Position numbers and translations under genes: made by a program. From Pseudomonas syringae (GTDB lineage: Bacteria > Pseudomonadota > Gammaproteobacteria > Pseudomonadales > Pseudomonadaceae): a DNA stretch of 64,000 nucleotides. The notes under the pieces were generated by a model. It worked only from the letters and a program-made list of their open reading frames with translations, did not search any database and was not told where the DNA came from. Of the stretch, positions 1 through 9,264 are shown piece by piece. The DNA lies in contig NZ_LGSI01000051.1 in assembly GCF_001698815.1 (NCBI RefSeq), positions 124,001 through 188,000 on the forward strand, written 5' to 3'. Each line of letters opens with the position of its first letter. The stretch's first letter is position 1.

Positions 1-1771
1 TCAGGCACAAACGCTGGCGGGCGTTGAGTTCGCGAGCGGCCTGGGCAGCCTTGCTGTTGGGGTTCTTGATGTACTGCGCTTCATCGAGGATCAGCGTGTG
101 CAGCGGCTGTTTTGCCAAAACCTCCACGTCCCGAGGCAGCAGGGCATAAGTGGTCAGGATCAGATCGTAATCCTGCAGATTGGCAAAATCCTGCGAACGA
201 TTGGCGCCATACAGCGCCAGCACCTTGAGCTGCGGCGTGAAGTTTTCCGCTTCGTCCATCCAGTTGGGAATCAAGCTGGTAGGCATCACGGCCAATGCCG
301 GGCGATCCAGCCGTCCGGCCTGTTTTTCCATCAGCAAGTGCGCCAGGGTCTGCAAAGTCTTGCCCAGGCCCATGTCATCGGCCAGTACGCCGCCGACTTC
401 CAGTTCCCGCAGCGATTGCATCCAGCTCAGGCCTTCGAGCTGATAGGGCCGCAATGTGGCGTTCAGGTCTTCCGGCACCACCACCGGTGCGTCCTTGATA
501 TTGGCCAGCCGGTCGGCGAACTGGCGCAGCCGGTCGCCGCCTTGCCAGCTCAGTGGCAGGTCTTCGAGTTCACCCAGGCGCGTCGCGTCGGCGTTGTTCA
601 TGCGCAACGCGTTGTTGCCTTCGTCGCGCCAGTAGAAATCACCGAGGGTTGCCAGCACCGGCTTGAGTCGGCCGTAGGGCAGGGCGATCTGGATCGGGCC
701 GCCGCCACGCTGGGTGAAGTGGTTGATCTGCACCAGCAGTTGCTCGTCGTCAGCACGCTTGGCGATGCCGGCCGCACTCATCAATTCCGGATGGGTGCGA
801 ATCAGGTTGATCAGGATCGGCAGCAGGCTCAGGCGTTCGCCATTGACGATGATGCCCAGTTCCAGATCAAACCAGTCGCGTTCGGCCTCTTCGTCGATGA
901 CCGCATACCAGTCATCGACAGGGGTGACGTCGAAGGCGAATTCCTCGGTGATCTCGATATCCCAGCCTTGTTCTTCAAGGCGGGGCAAATCCTTGAGCAC
1001 GAAATTCAGCCAGGCCTTGTCGTTGGGCAGTTCGAACATGTCACCGGCGGTTTCGGGCAGCGCCTTGCTCTGCCGGGTCGCGACCCTGAAACCCATGTCC
1101 TGCAGAACCTGGCGCTGTTGACGCTCCAGTTCGCCCTGACGTCGAATGCGCAGGGTTTCAGTCGCGTGATGCTCGATGATGTCGCTTTTCTGGTTAACCA
1201 GATCACTGCCCAGGGAACTGACCAGAATGCTGACATTGGCCGTGCCAATGGCGAAATGCTCGCCGTAACCGAACGCCAGTGCCGCGCGGTGCTGGATATG
1301 ACGCTGCATGCGACCGTTACGCGGTTCGTAGGCGCTGTATTCGATACTCGCCAGGATCAGCCTTGGTTTGGGCTTGATGGTATCGATCAGCCGTTCGGGC
1401 AGCGCGGGTTTTGGCTCGATCCGGGGTGGTACCTCGCGTCGGGATTCGTTCAATACCGCCAGGATCGACGGTTGATTCGTCGGATCCTGCAGGTAGTACA
1501 AGGCCGCCGCGCAATGTTTGCAGTTTTCCCGCACCGGGCAGGTGCATTTGCAGATCAGGGTGTTCTTGAATCGGCCTGGATCCTTGAACATCAACGTCTG
1601 GTGATAGATCTCCAGACCGGAACCCCGGCACGCGGTGCGAACCAGATCGGGATTGAGTTCTTCAAGGATGATGCGTTGTTGCAGGGCGTAGTCGAGCCCC
1701 CGCTCAAGAGTCTTGTCGGTAAAGTTGTCTGTCCACGCCAGGGCGAGGACTTTTTCGAGATTGGACGACAC
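1..1771 (-). CDS. SNF2-family DEAD/DEAH helicase with SWIM zinc finger (3' end outside window)
   Basis: The frame read leftward from a GTG at 1771 stays open to the window edge, giving about 590 N-terminal residues; an in-frame TGA just upstream (near 1800) limits the start. A SWIM zinc finger (CxC then CxHC) lies near residues 73-88. The SNF2 ATPase begins further in, with Walker A ADDMGLGKT near residue 465 and the Walker B-like LILDEAQYIKN near residue 560. The helicase C-terminal half (motifs IV-VI) lies beyond base 1. Proteins of this build are ATP-dependent DNA translocases with SWIM as a probable DNA or protein contact; the role in Pseudomonas is not established. A long open frame on the opposite strand across this gene is an antisense shadow. 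Confidence 0.88.
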   Translation of the reverse strand, partial: MSSNLEKVLALAWTDNFTDKTLERGLDYALQQRIILEELNPDLVRTACRGSGLEIYHQTLMFKDPGRFKNTLICKCTCPVRENCKHCAAALYYLQDPTNQPSILAVLNESRREVPPRIEPKPALPERLIDTIKPKPRLILASIEYSAYEPRNGRMQRHIQHRAALAFGYGEHFAIGTANVSILVSSLGSDLVNQKSDIIEHHATETLRIRRQGELERQQRQVLQDMGFRVATRQSKALPETAGDMFELPNDKAWLNFVLKDLPRLEEQGWDIEITEEFAFDVTPVDDWYAVIDEEAERDWFDLELGIIVNGERLSLLPILINLIRTHPELMSAAGIAKRADDEQLLVQINHFTQRGGGPIQIALPYGRLKPVLATLGDFYWRDEGNNALRMNNADATRLGELEDLPLSWQGGDRLRQFADRLANIKDAPVVVPEDLNATLRPYQLEGLSWMQSLRELEVGGVLADDMGLGKTLQTLAHLLMEKQAGRLDRPALAVMPTSLIPNWMDEAENFTPQLKVLALYGANRSQDFANLQDYDLILTTYALLPRDVEVLAKQPLHTLILDEAQYIKNPNSKAAQAARELNARQRLCL

Positions 1772-1839
1772 AGTTCTGGACAGCCTACGCCGTAGCGATG
1801 CTCAAAAGGGCAAGGAACGCGCTATGCGCTCCTTGATGG

Positions 1840-2364
1840 TTACAGGGGTGCAATCTTGATCAGCATGGCCAGACTTCCGTAGTCCATGTAGATCAATTCC
1901 CCGTTTTTTACCCGGGTTGTCTGTTTCATGCGTTCGCTGCTGATCAGGACGCCATGGCTATCGAGCTGGTTGACCCAGAAGTCTGCCGCGATATCGGTGA
2001 AGCGCGCAATGCCGATGCTGAGGGTGCCTTCGATCGGGAAGTGCCCCAACTGTTCCTGGCCGCTGCTGATCGCCATCTTGCCGGGCTCGGCTGTCAGATT
2101 CTGGCTCCAGGCCCGATGCAGCAGCACTTTATAGGTGCCACTGGCTTCAAGCTTGCTGGCCAGCTCGCTCAGGGCCACGCTGCGCTCGTTTTGCGCATTG
2201 ATCCTTTGCGCATCGGCTGCCCAGCCCTCGGGCGCGAACTGACGCGTCGCGGCCGGTTCGCCCAACTGGCGGAACAGGATCATCTCGACCTGATAGCTGC
2301 CATCGGCGAAAGCTGTTGGCGCAACCAGCGTCAGCAGCAGCAGGAGTGAACGAAACACACGCAT
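1840..2364 (-). CDS. csiV: CsiV-family secreted protein
   Basis: 174 residues. A signal peptide is clear: RVFRSLLLLLTLVAPTAFA, then a mature domain opening YQVEMILFRQ, which is typical of the CsiV family (small periplasmic/outer-surface proteins reported to bind peptidoglycan). The start at 2364 is preferred over the TTG at 2379 because AAGGA (minus-strand sense, 2372-2376) sits at correct spacing before the ATG. The RBS overlaps the mfd stop at 2376, so the gene is translated just downstream of mfd, probably on the same message. The mature part has the alternating beta pattern of the family and no membrane helix after the leader. Family assignment is from motif recall and neighbourhood. Confidence 0.75.
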   Translation of the reverse strand: MRVFRSLLLLLTLVAPTAFADGSYQVEMILFRQLGEPAATRQFAPEGWAADAQRINAQNERSVALSELASKLEASGTYKVLLHRAWSQNLTAEPGKMAISSGQEQLGHFPIEGTLSIGIARFTDIAADFWVNQLDSHGVLISSERMKQTTRVKNGELIYMDYGSLAMLIKIAPL

Positions 2365-2375
2365 GGATGAATCCT

Positions 2376-5300
2376 TCAAGCAGTTTTCGGGGTCAGGCGC
2401 TCGAAGAGCGCTTCAATAGTATTGAAGCGCTCTTCCGGGCGTTCCATCGGCACCATGAATTTGAACATCGTGGCGCCTTCGAATTTGTAACGGTTGGGTT
2501 GCCCCTGAATCAGCTTGATCAGCGTCAGCGGATCTACCGGTGTGTCGGCCGCGAACTCGATGCGCCCGCCTTGCGGTCCGCCATCGACCTTCTTGATGCC
2601 CAGCTGCTCGGCCTGCAATTTGAGCAAAGTGATGCGCACCAGATTCTTGGTCGGTTCCGGCAACAGCCCGAAACGGTCGATCATCTCCACCTGCAAATCC
2701 TTGAGGCTATCCTCGTCGGCGGCATTGGCGATGCGCTTGTAGAGGATCAGCCGTGTATGGACATCCGGCAGATAGGCTTCGGGAATCAATGCCGGCAGAC
2801 GCAGGTTGATTTCCGGTCCGCCACCCAGCGGCTGGTCCAGATTGGGCTGCTCGCCCTTGCGGATCGACTTGACCGCCCGTTCGAGCATTTCCATGTACAG
2901 CGTGAAACCTACGGCCTGGATCTGGCCGCTCTGGCCGTCGCCGAGCAGCTCGCCCGCGCCGCGAATCTCAAGGTCGTTGGTGGCCAGCACAAAACCCGCG
3001 CCCAGATCCTGGGTGTTGGCAATGGCTTCCAGACGCTTTTCGGCGTCCGGGGTAATTTGCTTGCGCGGCGGCGTCAGCAGATAAGCATACGCCTGGTGGT
3101 GGCTGCGACCTACGCGGCCGCGCAACTGGTGCAGCTGCGCCAGGCCGAACTTGTCGGCGCGCTCGATGATGATGGTGTTGGCGCTGGGAACGTCGATCCC
3201 GGTTTCGATGATGGTCGAGGCGATCAGCACGTTGAAACGCTTGTGATAGAAGTCGCTCATCACCTGTTCGAGATCGCGTTCGCGCATCTGGCCGTGGCCG
3301 ATGCCGATCCGCGCTTCGGGCACCAGTTCCGCCAGATCGGCGGCGCATTTCTCGATGGTTTTCACGTCGTTGTGCAGGTAATAGACCTGCCCGCCGCGCA
3401 ACAGCTCACGCAGCAAGGCTTCCTTGACCGTAGGCTTGTTGTGCTCCATGACAAAGGTGCGCACCGATAAACGTCGCGCCGGTGGCGTGGCGATGATCGA
3501 CAGGTCGCGCATGCCCGAGACTGCCATGTTCAGCGTGCGCGGGATCGGCGTTGCGGTGAGGGTCAGGATGTCGACCTCGCTGCGCAGCGCCTTGAGCTGT
3601 TCTTTCTGACGCACTCCGAAGCGGTGTTCTTCGTCGATGATCACCAGGCCGAGATTCTTGATCTTGACGTCGTCCTGCAGCAGCTTGTGGGTGCCGATAA
3701 CGATGTCGATCTTGCCTTCTGCCAAGTCAGCAACTGCGGCGTTGACCTCTTTGGTTGACTTGAAGCGGCTCATGACTTCAACAGTCACCGGCCAGTCGGC
3801 GAAGCGGTCGCGGAAACTGTTGTAATGCTGCTGGGCGAGCAGGGTGGTCGGTACCAGGATTGCCACCTGCCGCCCGCCGTGCACGGCAATGAATGCGGCG
3901 CGCATCGCCACTTCGGTCTTGCCAAAACCAACGTCGCCACAGACCAGTCGATCCATGGGTTTGGGCGCGAGCATGTCGGCGCGCACGGCGTCGATGGTGG
4001 TTTGCTGGTCCGGCGTTTCTTCGAACGGGAAGCCCGCGCTGAAGGTCGCGTAATCGGCTTTCGGATCTTCGAAGGCATAACCTTCGCGAGCCGCGCGGCG
4101 GGCGTAGATATCCAGCAGTTCGGCCGCCACGTCGCGTACCTGTTCAGCGGCCTTACGCTTGGCTTTCTGCCAGGTTTCCGAGCCCAGGCGGTGCAGCGGC
4201 GCCAGGGCGTCATCGCTGCCGGTGTAGCGGGCGATCAGGTGCAGGTTGGCCACCGGAACGTAAAGTTTGGCGTCCTCCGCATAAGCCAGCATCAGGAATT
4301 CCGCGACCTGGTTCTCGACTTCCAGCGTAGCCAGCCCGAGGTAGCGACCGACACCGTGATCGATATGCACCACCGGCGCGCCTTCGCGCAGCTCGGTGAG
4401 GTTTTTGATCACCGCATCGTTGTTGCCGCCATCGGTGCGTTTCTCCCGGCGGCGACGCTGCATGACGCGCTGACCGAACAACGGACTTTCGGCGATCAGC
4501 GCCAGTGCCGGTTGTTCGAGGACCAGGCCTTCATCCAGCGGGGCGATGGTGATCGACAGGCGTTCCTTGCTTTCGACGAAGTCATTCCAGCTGTCCACGG
4601 TTTTCGGGCGCAGCTTCAGACGTTCCAGCAGTTCCAGCAGGACTTCCCGGCGTCCGGCAGACTCGGCGGTGAACAGCACCCGGCCGGGGAATTCATCGAG
4701 GAAATTCGCCAGGGCGGCCAGTGGCTGGTTGGCCTTGGCTTCGATGGCCAGATCAGGCAACAGCTGCGCCGGGAAGCGCTCGCGACCCGTGCCGGCATCG
4801 ACATCCTGCTGGCTGGCAACCACGCGCGGCCAGTTTTTCAGGCGCGCAAAACAATCCTCAACCGGCAGGAATAACTCCGCCGGAGGTAATAAAGGACGTT
4901 CCGGGTCGACGCGACGCTCTTCATAACGGCCGCGCACGTCGTTCCAGAAGTTTTCCGCCGCTTGTTCGATGCCCGGCAGCGAGAACACCTGGGTGTCCTG
5001 GGGCAAGTAATCGAACAAAGTCGAGGTTTCTTCGAAAAACAGCGGCAGGTAATACTCGATACCGGCCGGGGTAATGCCGCTGCTCAAATCCTGAAAGATC
5101 GGGCAGCGTCGGAAGTCCACGTCGAAACGTTCGCGAAAACGCGCCTTGAAGCGGGTGACTTCTTCTTTTTGCAGCGGGAATTCCCGGGCGGGCAGCAGGC
5201 GAACCGATTCAACCTTGTCGATGGAGCGCTGGGTTTCCGGGTCGAAGGTGCGCAGGGTTTCGATTTCGTCGTCGAACAGGTCGATCCGGTACGGCAGTTT

Positions 5301-5828
5301 GCTGCCCATCGGGAACAGATCGATCAGGTTGCCGCGTACCGTGAATTCGCCGTGCTCGTACACCGTGTCCACATAGCGATAGCCGCTGGCCTCAAGCCGC
5401 GAGCGCATCACTTCGATATCGAGCTTCTGGCCAATGTCCAGCACCAGGCTGCTGCCGAGCAGGAATTTGGTCGGCGCCAGACGGTGTAGGGCGGTGGTTA
5501 TCGGCACTACCAAAACGCCATGTTCCAGCTCGGGCAAGCGATAAAGGCTGGCGATGCGCTGGGAAATGATGTCCTGGTGCGGCGAGAACAAATCGTAGGG
5601 CAGCGTTTCCCAATCCGGGAAATGCAGGACCGGAAGACTCGGTGCGAAGAACTTCAACTCCTGCTCCAGCCGCTCGGCGCTCTGGCTGTCGGCGGTCAAA
5701 AGCAGGGTAAAGCGCTTGGCGGCGCTGGCAGCCTCGGCAATGGCCAGGCTCAGGGCGGCACCGGGAAGATTGCCCCAGTGTTGTTTGCCTGCAGCAGCAG
5801 GAAGAAGCGGTAGGCGCAGAACGGGCAC
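2376..5828 (-). CDS. mfd: Transcription-repair coupling factor Mfd
   Basis: 1150 residues, the normal length for Mfd. It removes RNA polymerase stalled at DNA lesions and recruits UvrA. In order: a UvrB-like N-terminal region (DWETLPYDLFSPHQDIISQR near residue 75), the RNA polymerase interaction domain near 460-530, then the RecG-like translocase with Walker A GDVGFGKT near 628, DEEH near 730, GTHKLLQ and the helicase motif QLRGRVGR, and the C-terminal D7 domain. The GTG at 5828 (protein opening fMet-PVLRLPLLP) was chosen because the frame upstream of it has no family resemblance. Gap lies divergently on the other side, so promoters sit in 5829-6012. uvrB is also in this window (47.7 kb). Confidence 0.97.
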   Translation of the reverse strand: MPVLRLPLLPAAAGKQHWGNLPGAALSLAIAEAASAAKRFTLLLTADSQSAERLEQELKFFAPSLPVLHFPDWETLPYDLFSPHQDIISQRIASLYRLPELEHGVLVVPITTALHRLAPTKFLLGSSLVLDIGQKLDIEVMRSRLEASGYRYVDTVYEHGEFTVRGNLIDLFPMGSKLPYRIDLFDDEIETLRTFDPETQRSIDKVESVRLLPAREFPLQKEEVTRFKARFRERFDVDFRRCPIFQDLSSGITPAGIEYYLPLFFEETSTLFDYLPQDTQVFSLPGIEQAAENFWNDVRGRYEERRVDPERPLLPPAELFLPVEDCFARLKNWPRVVASQQDVDAGTGRERFPAQLLPDLAIEAKANQPLAALANFLDEFPGRVLFTAESAGRREVLLELLERLKLRPKTVDSWNDFVESKERLSITIAPLDEGLVLEQPALALIAESPLFGQRVMQRRRREKRTDGGNNDAVIKNLTELREGAPVVHIDHGVGRYLGLATLEVENQVAEFLMLAYAEDAKLYVPVANLHLIARYTGSDDALAPLHRLGSETWQKAKRKAAEQVRDVAAELLDIYARRAAREGYAFEDPKADYATFSAGFPFEETPDQQTTIDAVRADMLAPKPMDRLVCGDVGFGKTEVAMRAAFIAVHGGRQVAILVPTTLLAQQHYNSFRDRFADWPVTVEVMSRFKSTKEVNAAVADLAEGKIDIVIGTHKLLQDDVKIKNLGLVIIDEEHRFGVRQKEQLKALRSEVDILTLTATPIPRTLNMAVSGMRDLSIIATPPARRLSVRTFVMEHNKPTVKEALLRELLRGGQVYYLHNDVKTIEKCAADLAELVPEARIGIGHGQMRERDLEQVMSDFYHKRFNVLIASTIIETGIDVPSANTIIIERADKFGLAQLHQLRGRVGRSHHQAYAYLLTPPRKQITPDAEKRLEAIANTQDLGAGFVLATNDLEIRGAGELLGDGQSGQIQAVGFTLYMEMLERAVKSIRKGEQPNLDQPLGGGPEINLRLPALIPEAYLPDVHTRLILYKRIANAADEDSLKDLQVEMIDRFGLLPEPTKNLVRITLLKLQAEQLGIKKVDGGPQGGRIEFAADTPVDPLTLIKLIQGQPNRYKFEGATMFKFMVPMERPEERFNTIEALFERLTPKTA

Positions 5829-6012
5829 GGAAGATAGAGCTCCAAGCGTTGCGACGGGGCGGCGATTGTAACTAACGCAGGTATCGGTTGTCTGTTTTAC
5901 GAGAGCCGGAAAAATGTAGTGCCGTGCAATCTGATAGCCGTGCATTGCTCATAAACAAAGGCGGCGGCATAATGTAGCCCCTTTTTTCAGCCCCTACATG
6001 TGGAAGGTTCCC

Positions 6013-7461
6013 GTGACTCAGAAGCCCGACCAGTGTCTTGGTGAATGGATCGATCGTGAAGCCCTAGCCGAAGCGATGATCCCGCTAATCGGTCAGCTCT
6101 ACCGCAATAACAATGTGGTGAGCTCGATCTATGGCCGCAGCCTGATCAACCGTTCAGTGATCGCGATACTCAAAGCCCACCGCTTTGCCCGTCATCGCCA
6201 GTCCGATGCGAGTGAGTTGTCCGTACACGAGACTTTCCCGCTCATCAAGGCGATGAGCGAGCTTAAACTGGGTGCCGCTTCGGTGGACCTGGGCAAGCTG
6301 GCCGTGAAGTTCAAAACCGAAGGCAACGGCCGAACTGCCGAGCAGTTCGTGCGTGAAGAGTTGGCCGATGTGGTTGGTCAGCAAAACTCCAACAGCCGCA
6401 AGGGCACCGACGTCGTGCTGTACGGTTTTGGTCGGATCGGTCGCCTGCTGGCGCGGATCCTGATCGAGAAAACCGGTGGTGGCGACGGCTTGCGTCTGCG
6501 TGCAATTGTCGTCCGTAAAGGCGCCGACAACGATCTGGTCAAGCGTGCCAGCCTGTTGCGTCGTGACTCGGTGCACGGCCCGTTCGATGGCACAATTACC
6601 ATCGACGAAGCCGAAAACACCATCACCGCCAACGGCAACCTGATCCAGGTTATCTACGCGAAAAACCCGACTGAAGTGGATTACACCCAGTACGGCATTC
6701 AAAACGCGTTGCTGGTGGACAACACCGGTGTATGGCGTGATGCCGAAGGCCTGGGCCAGCATCTTTCCTGCCCTGGTATCGACCGTGTGGTTCTGACTGC
6801 GCCTGGTAAAGGCAAGCTGAAGAACATCGTGCATGGCATCAACCATGGCGAAATCACTGCTGATGACAAGATTGTCTCCGCCGCTTCCTGCACCACCAAC
6901 GCCATCGTGCCGGTGCTGAAAGCTGTGAATGACAAGTTCGGCATCATCAACGGTCACGTCGAAACGGTTCACTCGTACACCAACGACCAGAACCTGATCG
7001 ACAACTTCCACAAAGGCGATCGCCGTGGTCGTAGCGCCGCGCTGAACATGGTTATCACTGAAACCGGTGCCGCCACTGCTGCCGCCAAGGCGCTGCCTGA
7101 ACTGGCTGGCAAACTGACCGGCAACGCGATTCGTGTACCGACGCCGAACGTTTCCATGGCGATTCTCAACCTCAACCTTGAGAAGTCGACGACCCGCGAA
7201 GAAATCAACGAGTACTTGCGCTACATGGCGCTGCACTCGGACTTGCACAAGCAGATCGATTTCGTTAATTCGCAGGAAGTGGTGTCCACCGACTTCGTTG
7301 GCTCGCGTCACGCCGGTGTCGTCGACGCTGAAGCGACCATCGCCAACGATAACCGGGTCGTCCTGTACGTCTGGTACGACAACGAATTCGGTTACAGCTG
7401 CCAGGTGGTTCGTGTGATGGAAGACATGGCGGGCGTCAACCCGCCAGCGTTTCCGAAGTAA
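6013..7461 (+). CDS. gap: Glyceraldehyde-3-phosphate dehydrogenase, long N-extended form
   Basis: 482 residues. The catalytic part is a standard phosphorylating GAPDH: Rossmann motif GFGRIGR near residue 138, the nucleophile in SAASCTTNA near 293, the catalytic His in VETVHSYTND, and C-terminal YVWYDNEFGYS. It is about 130 residues longer than ordinary GAPDH because of an N-terminal helical extension (residues 1-135, with DREALAEAMIPLIGQLYRNN). The GTG at 6013 is favoured over the ATG at 5998: GGAAGG at 6002-6007 serves the GTG, whereas nothing precedes the ATG. This long paralogue next to mfd is a known Pseudomonas feature. It probably works in gluconeogenesis or the lower EMP path; cofactor preference was not determined. 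Confidence 0.93.
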   Translation: MTQKPDQCLGEWIDREALAEAMIPLIGQLYRNNNVVSSIYGRSLINRSVIAILKAHRFARHRQSDASELSVHETFPLIKAMSELKLGAASVDLGKLAVKFKTEGNGRTAEQFVREELADVVGQQNSNSRKGTDVVLYGFGRIGRLLARILIEKTGGGDGLRLRAIVVRKGADNDLVKRASLLRRDSVHGPFDGTITIDEAENTITANGNLIQVIYAKNPTEVDYTQYGIQNALLVDNTGVWRDAEGLGQHLSCPGIDRVVLTAPGKGKLKNIVHGINHGEITADDKIVSAASCTTNAIVPVLKAVNDKFGIINGHVETVHSYTNDQNLIDNFHKGDRRGRSAALNMVITETGAATAAAKALPELAGKLTGNAIRVPTPNVSMAILNLNLEKSTTREEINEYLRYMALHSDLHKQIDFVNSQEVVSTDFVGSRHAGVVDAEATIANDNRVVLYVWYDNEFGYSCQVVRVMEDMAGVNPPAFPK

Positions 7462-7491
7462 GACACAGGAGAGGCGTTAGCCGCGAGGCAG

Positions 7492-7516
7492 CTCTCCCGG
7501 CTAAAGCCGGTCCTAC
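7492..7516. repeat. REP family B, partial copy
   Basis: The stretch CTCCCGGCTAAAGCCGGTCC followed by TAC is one arm of the family B repeat seen complete at about 36013-36071 and 39510-39569, and as a palindrome at 46093-46152. It lies just before the gap terminator. Confidence 0.75.
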
Positions 7517-7556
7517 AAAAAACGCCCCGACCGGGTTTCCGGTCGGGGCGTTTTTT
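7517..7556. terminator. Bidirectional rho-independent terminator between gap and the MFS gene
   Basis: A 16-bp perfect stem (AAAAAACGCCCCGACC at 7517-7532 pairing with 7541-7556) with an 8-nt loop and T-runs on both strands. It lies between two convergent genes, gap ending at 7461 and the MFS gene ending at 7682. Confidence 0.92.
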
Positions 7557-7584
7557 GTTGCGGTATTCGGTCTGAGGGGCTTCT

Positions 7585-7670
7585 GTTGGAGCGAGGCTTG
7601 CCCGCGAATTGGTTGACGCGGTTCGGCAGACATACCGCGTTATCGTTCTTCGCGGGCAAGCCTCGCTCCA
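7585..7670. repeat. REPIN (inverted REP pair), family A copy 1
   Basis: The arm GTTGGAGCGAGGCTTGCCCG at the left and its reverse complement at the right enclose about 40 bp. Similar doublets occur at 21364, 25125, 35969, 39493 and 61321. The inner segment CCGCGTTATCGTTCT also recurs, inverted, in the 25125 copy, so the whole doublet is the repeated unit. Confidence 0.88.
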
Positions 7671-7681
7671 GCAGAGACGGA

Positions 7682-8974
7682 TTACCCGGCGGCCACAGCC
7701 TCAGGCGCTTGGAGCTTCTGACCACCCTTGCGGAACAGTACAAGCGTCGCTACCAGACCCAGAATCGCCGCGCCGGTCAGCCAGATGCCGGGTGCTGCCT
7801 TGTTGTCCAGAACATGGATCAAGTAGGTACAGGCCGCCGGAGTGAAGCCGCCGAAGGTTGCCGTCGCCAGGCTATAGGCCAGGGAGAAGCCCGTGGTGCG
7901 TACGGCGACCGGCATGATTTCGGTCAGCGCCACGACCATTGCGCCGTTGTACGAACCGTAAAGGAACGACAACCACAACTCGACCATCAACAGGTTGCCG
8001 AAGCTTGGATGGGCGACCAGCCACGACAGGGCAGGGTAGGCAGTGGCAATCGCGAGAACGGTTGCGCCGACCAGCAGCGGCTTGCGGCCGATACGATCCG
8101 AAAACGCGCCCATTACCGGCAGCCAGATAAAGTTCGAGATCCCGACACACACGGTGACGATCAAGCTGTCGAGGTCGGACAGGTGCAACTCGTTTTTACC
8201 GAACGTCGGCGTGTAGGCCGTGATCAGGTAGAACGACACCGTGGTCATGATCACCAGTGCCATGCCGCCAAGCACCAGCCCGAAGTTCTGGCCAATGGAG
8301 CGCACCACTTCACCCAGGGTTGGGCGATGGGTGCGGGCCTGGAATTCCGGGGTTTCTTCCATCGAACGACGGATCACGAAAATCACCGGCACAATCAGGC
8401 AGCCGATCAGGAACGGCACGCGCCAGCCCCATTCACCCATTTGATCAGGGCTGAGCCAGTGATTCAGACCGACGCCCAGCAGGCCGGCAAACACCACCGC
8501 TGCCTGTTGGCTGGCGGACTGCCAGCTGACGAAAAAGCCTTTGCGACCCGGCGTGGAGATTTCCGCCAGGTACACCGACACACCGCCTAGCTCTACGCCA
8601 GCGGAGAAGCCCTGCAGCAAGCGACCCAGCAGGACCAGCAGCGGGGCCGCGACGCCAAGCGTTGCGTAACCCGGCACGCAGGCAATCAGCACGGTGCCCA
8701 TGGCCATCATGGCCAAGGTGACGACCAGACCTTTTTTACGACCGTGACGGTCAATGTAGGCGCCGAGAAAGATTGCCCCCAGCGGACGCATGAGGAAGCC
8801 GGCGCCAAAGGTTGCCAGCGATAGCATCAGGGAGGCGAACGCACTGTCGGTCGGGAAGAAGGTCTTGGCGATGGCCGTGGCGTAGAAGCCGTAGACCATG
8901 AAGTCGAACATTTCAAGAAAGTTGCCGCTGACAACGCGAAAAATCGCCTTGCCTTTGCCTGTATTGGAGGCCAT
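7682..8974 (-). CDS. MFS metabolite:H+ symporter, citrate/tricarboxylate type
   Basis: 430 residues with twelve predictable membrane segments. The N-terminus FRVVSGNFLEMFDFMVYGFY and the cytoplasmic loop DRHGRKKG belong to the metabolite:H+ symporter branch of MFS, which includes CitA-type citrate and tricarballylate carriers. A second GRKP loop (DRIGRKP) marks the repeat of the two six-helix bundles. Likely role: proton-coupled import of a di- or tricarboxylate across the inner membrane; the exact substrate cannot be read. The ATG at 8974 gives family length; the upstream frame has no family similarity and the SD is weak. It stands alone between the shared terminator and a divergent DUF6543 gene. 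Confidence 0.85.
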   Translation of the reverse strand: MASNTGKGKAIFRVVSGNFLEMFDFMVYGFYATAIAKTFFPTDSAFASLMLSLATFGAGFLMRPLGAIFLGAYIDRHGRKKGLVVTLAMMAMGTVLIACVPGYATLGVAAPLLVLLGRLLQGFSAGVELGGVSVYLAEISTPGRKGFFVSWQSASQQAAVVFAGLLGVGLNHWLSPDQMGEWGWRVPFLIGCLIVPVIFVIRRSMEETPEFQARTHRPTLGEVVRSIGQNFGLVLGGMALVIMTTVSFYLITAYTPTFGKNELHLSDLDSLIVTVCVGISNFIWLPVMGAFSDRIGRKPLLVGATVLAIATAYPALSWLVAHPSFGNLLMVELWLSFLYGSYNGAMVVALTEIMPVAVRTTGFSLAYSLATATFGGFTPAACTYLIHVLDNKAAPGIWLTGAAILGLVATLVLFRKGGQKLQAPEAVAAG

Positions 8975-9264
8975 TGGAATTACTCGCTTAGGCTTTATTT
9001 CTAGGGGATCCGTTGTATTTATGTCCTGTTTGCACCGGCCAAGGCTCCTGCCTGCACGCGAAGCATATTTGTAACAATATGTGTATTGATCTGCAATGAC
9101 AACCATCTGCCTTTCATCGCGCACTCTCAAGGCATGGATTTGGCTTTGCGGGATGCGGTATTTGTTTAGCGCTTGCAGTGCTTACCGATGGTTTTAGCTT
9201 CTGTGAAGTTCACCCACGGCCCCAGGCCTTGATGGGTGGTCATCCACAAGCAAGCTGGAATCTC

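Noticed and set aside
98..1795. A 565-codon open frame on the plus strand
   Set aside because: It is antisense to the SNF2 helicase frame, whose SWIM and Walker A motifs are clear on the other strand; GC-rich codon bias opens the reverse frame.
3825..4874. A 349-codon plus-strand open frame inside mfd
   Set aside because: Shadow of mfd; no motif, no SD, composition typical of antisense (His/Arg/Gln-rich).
6154..7311. A 385-codon minus-strand open frame over gap
   Set aside because: Shadow of GAPDH, no recognisable domain.
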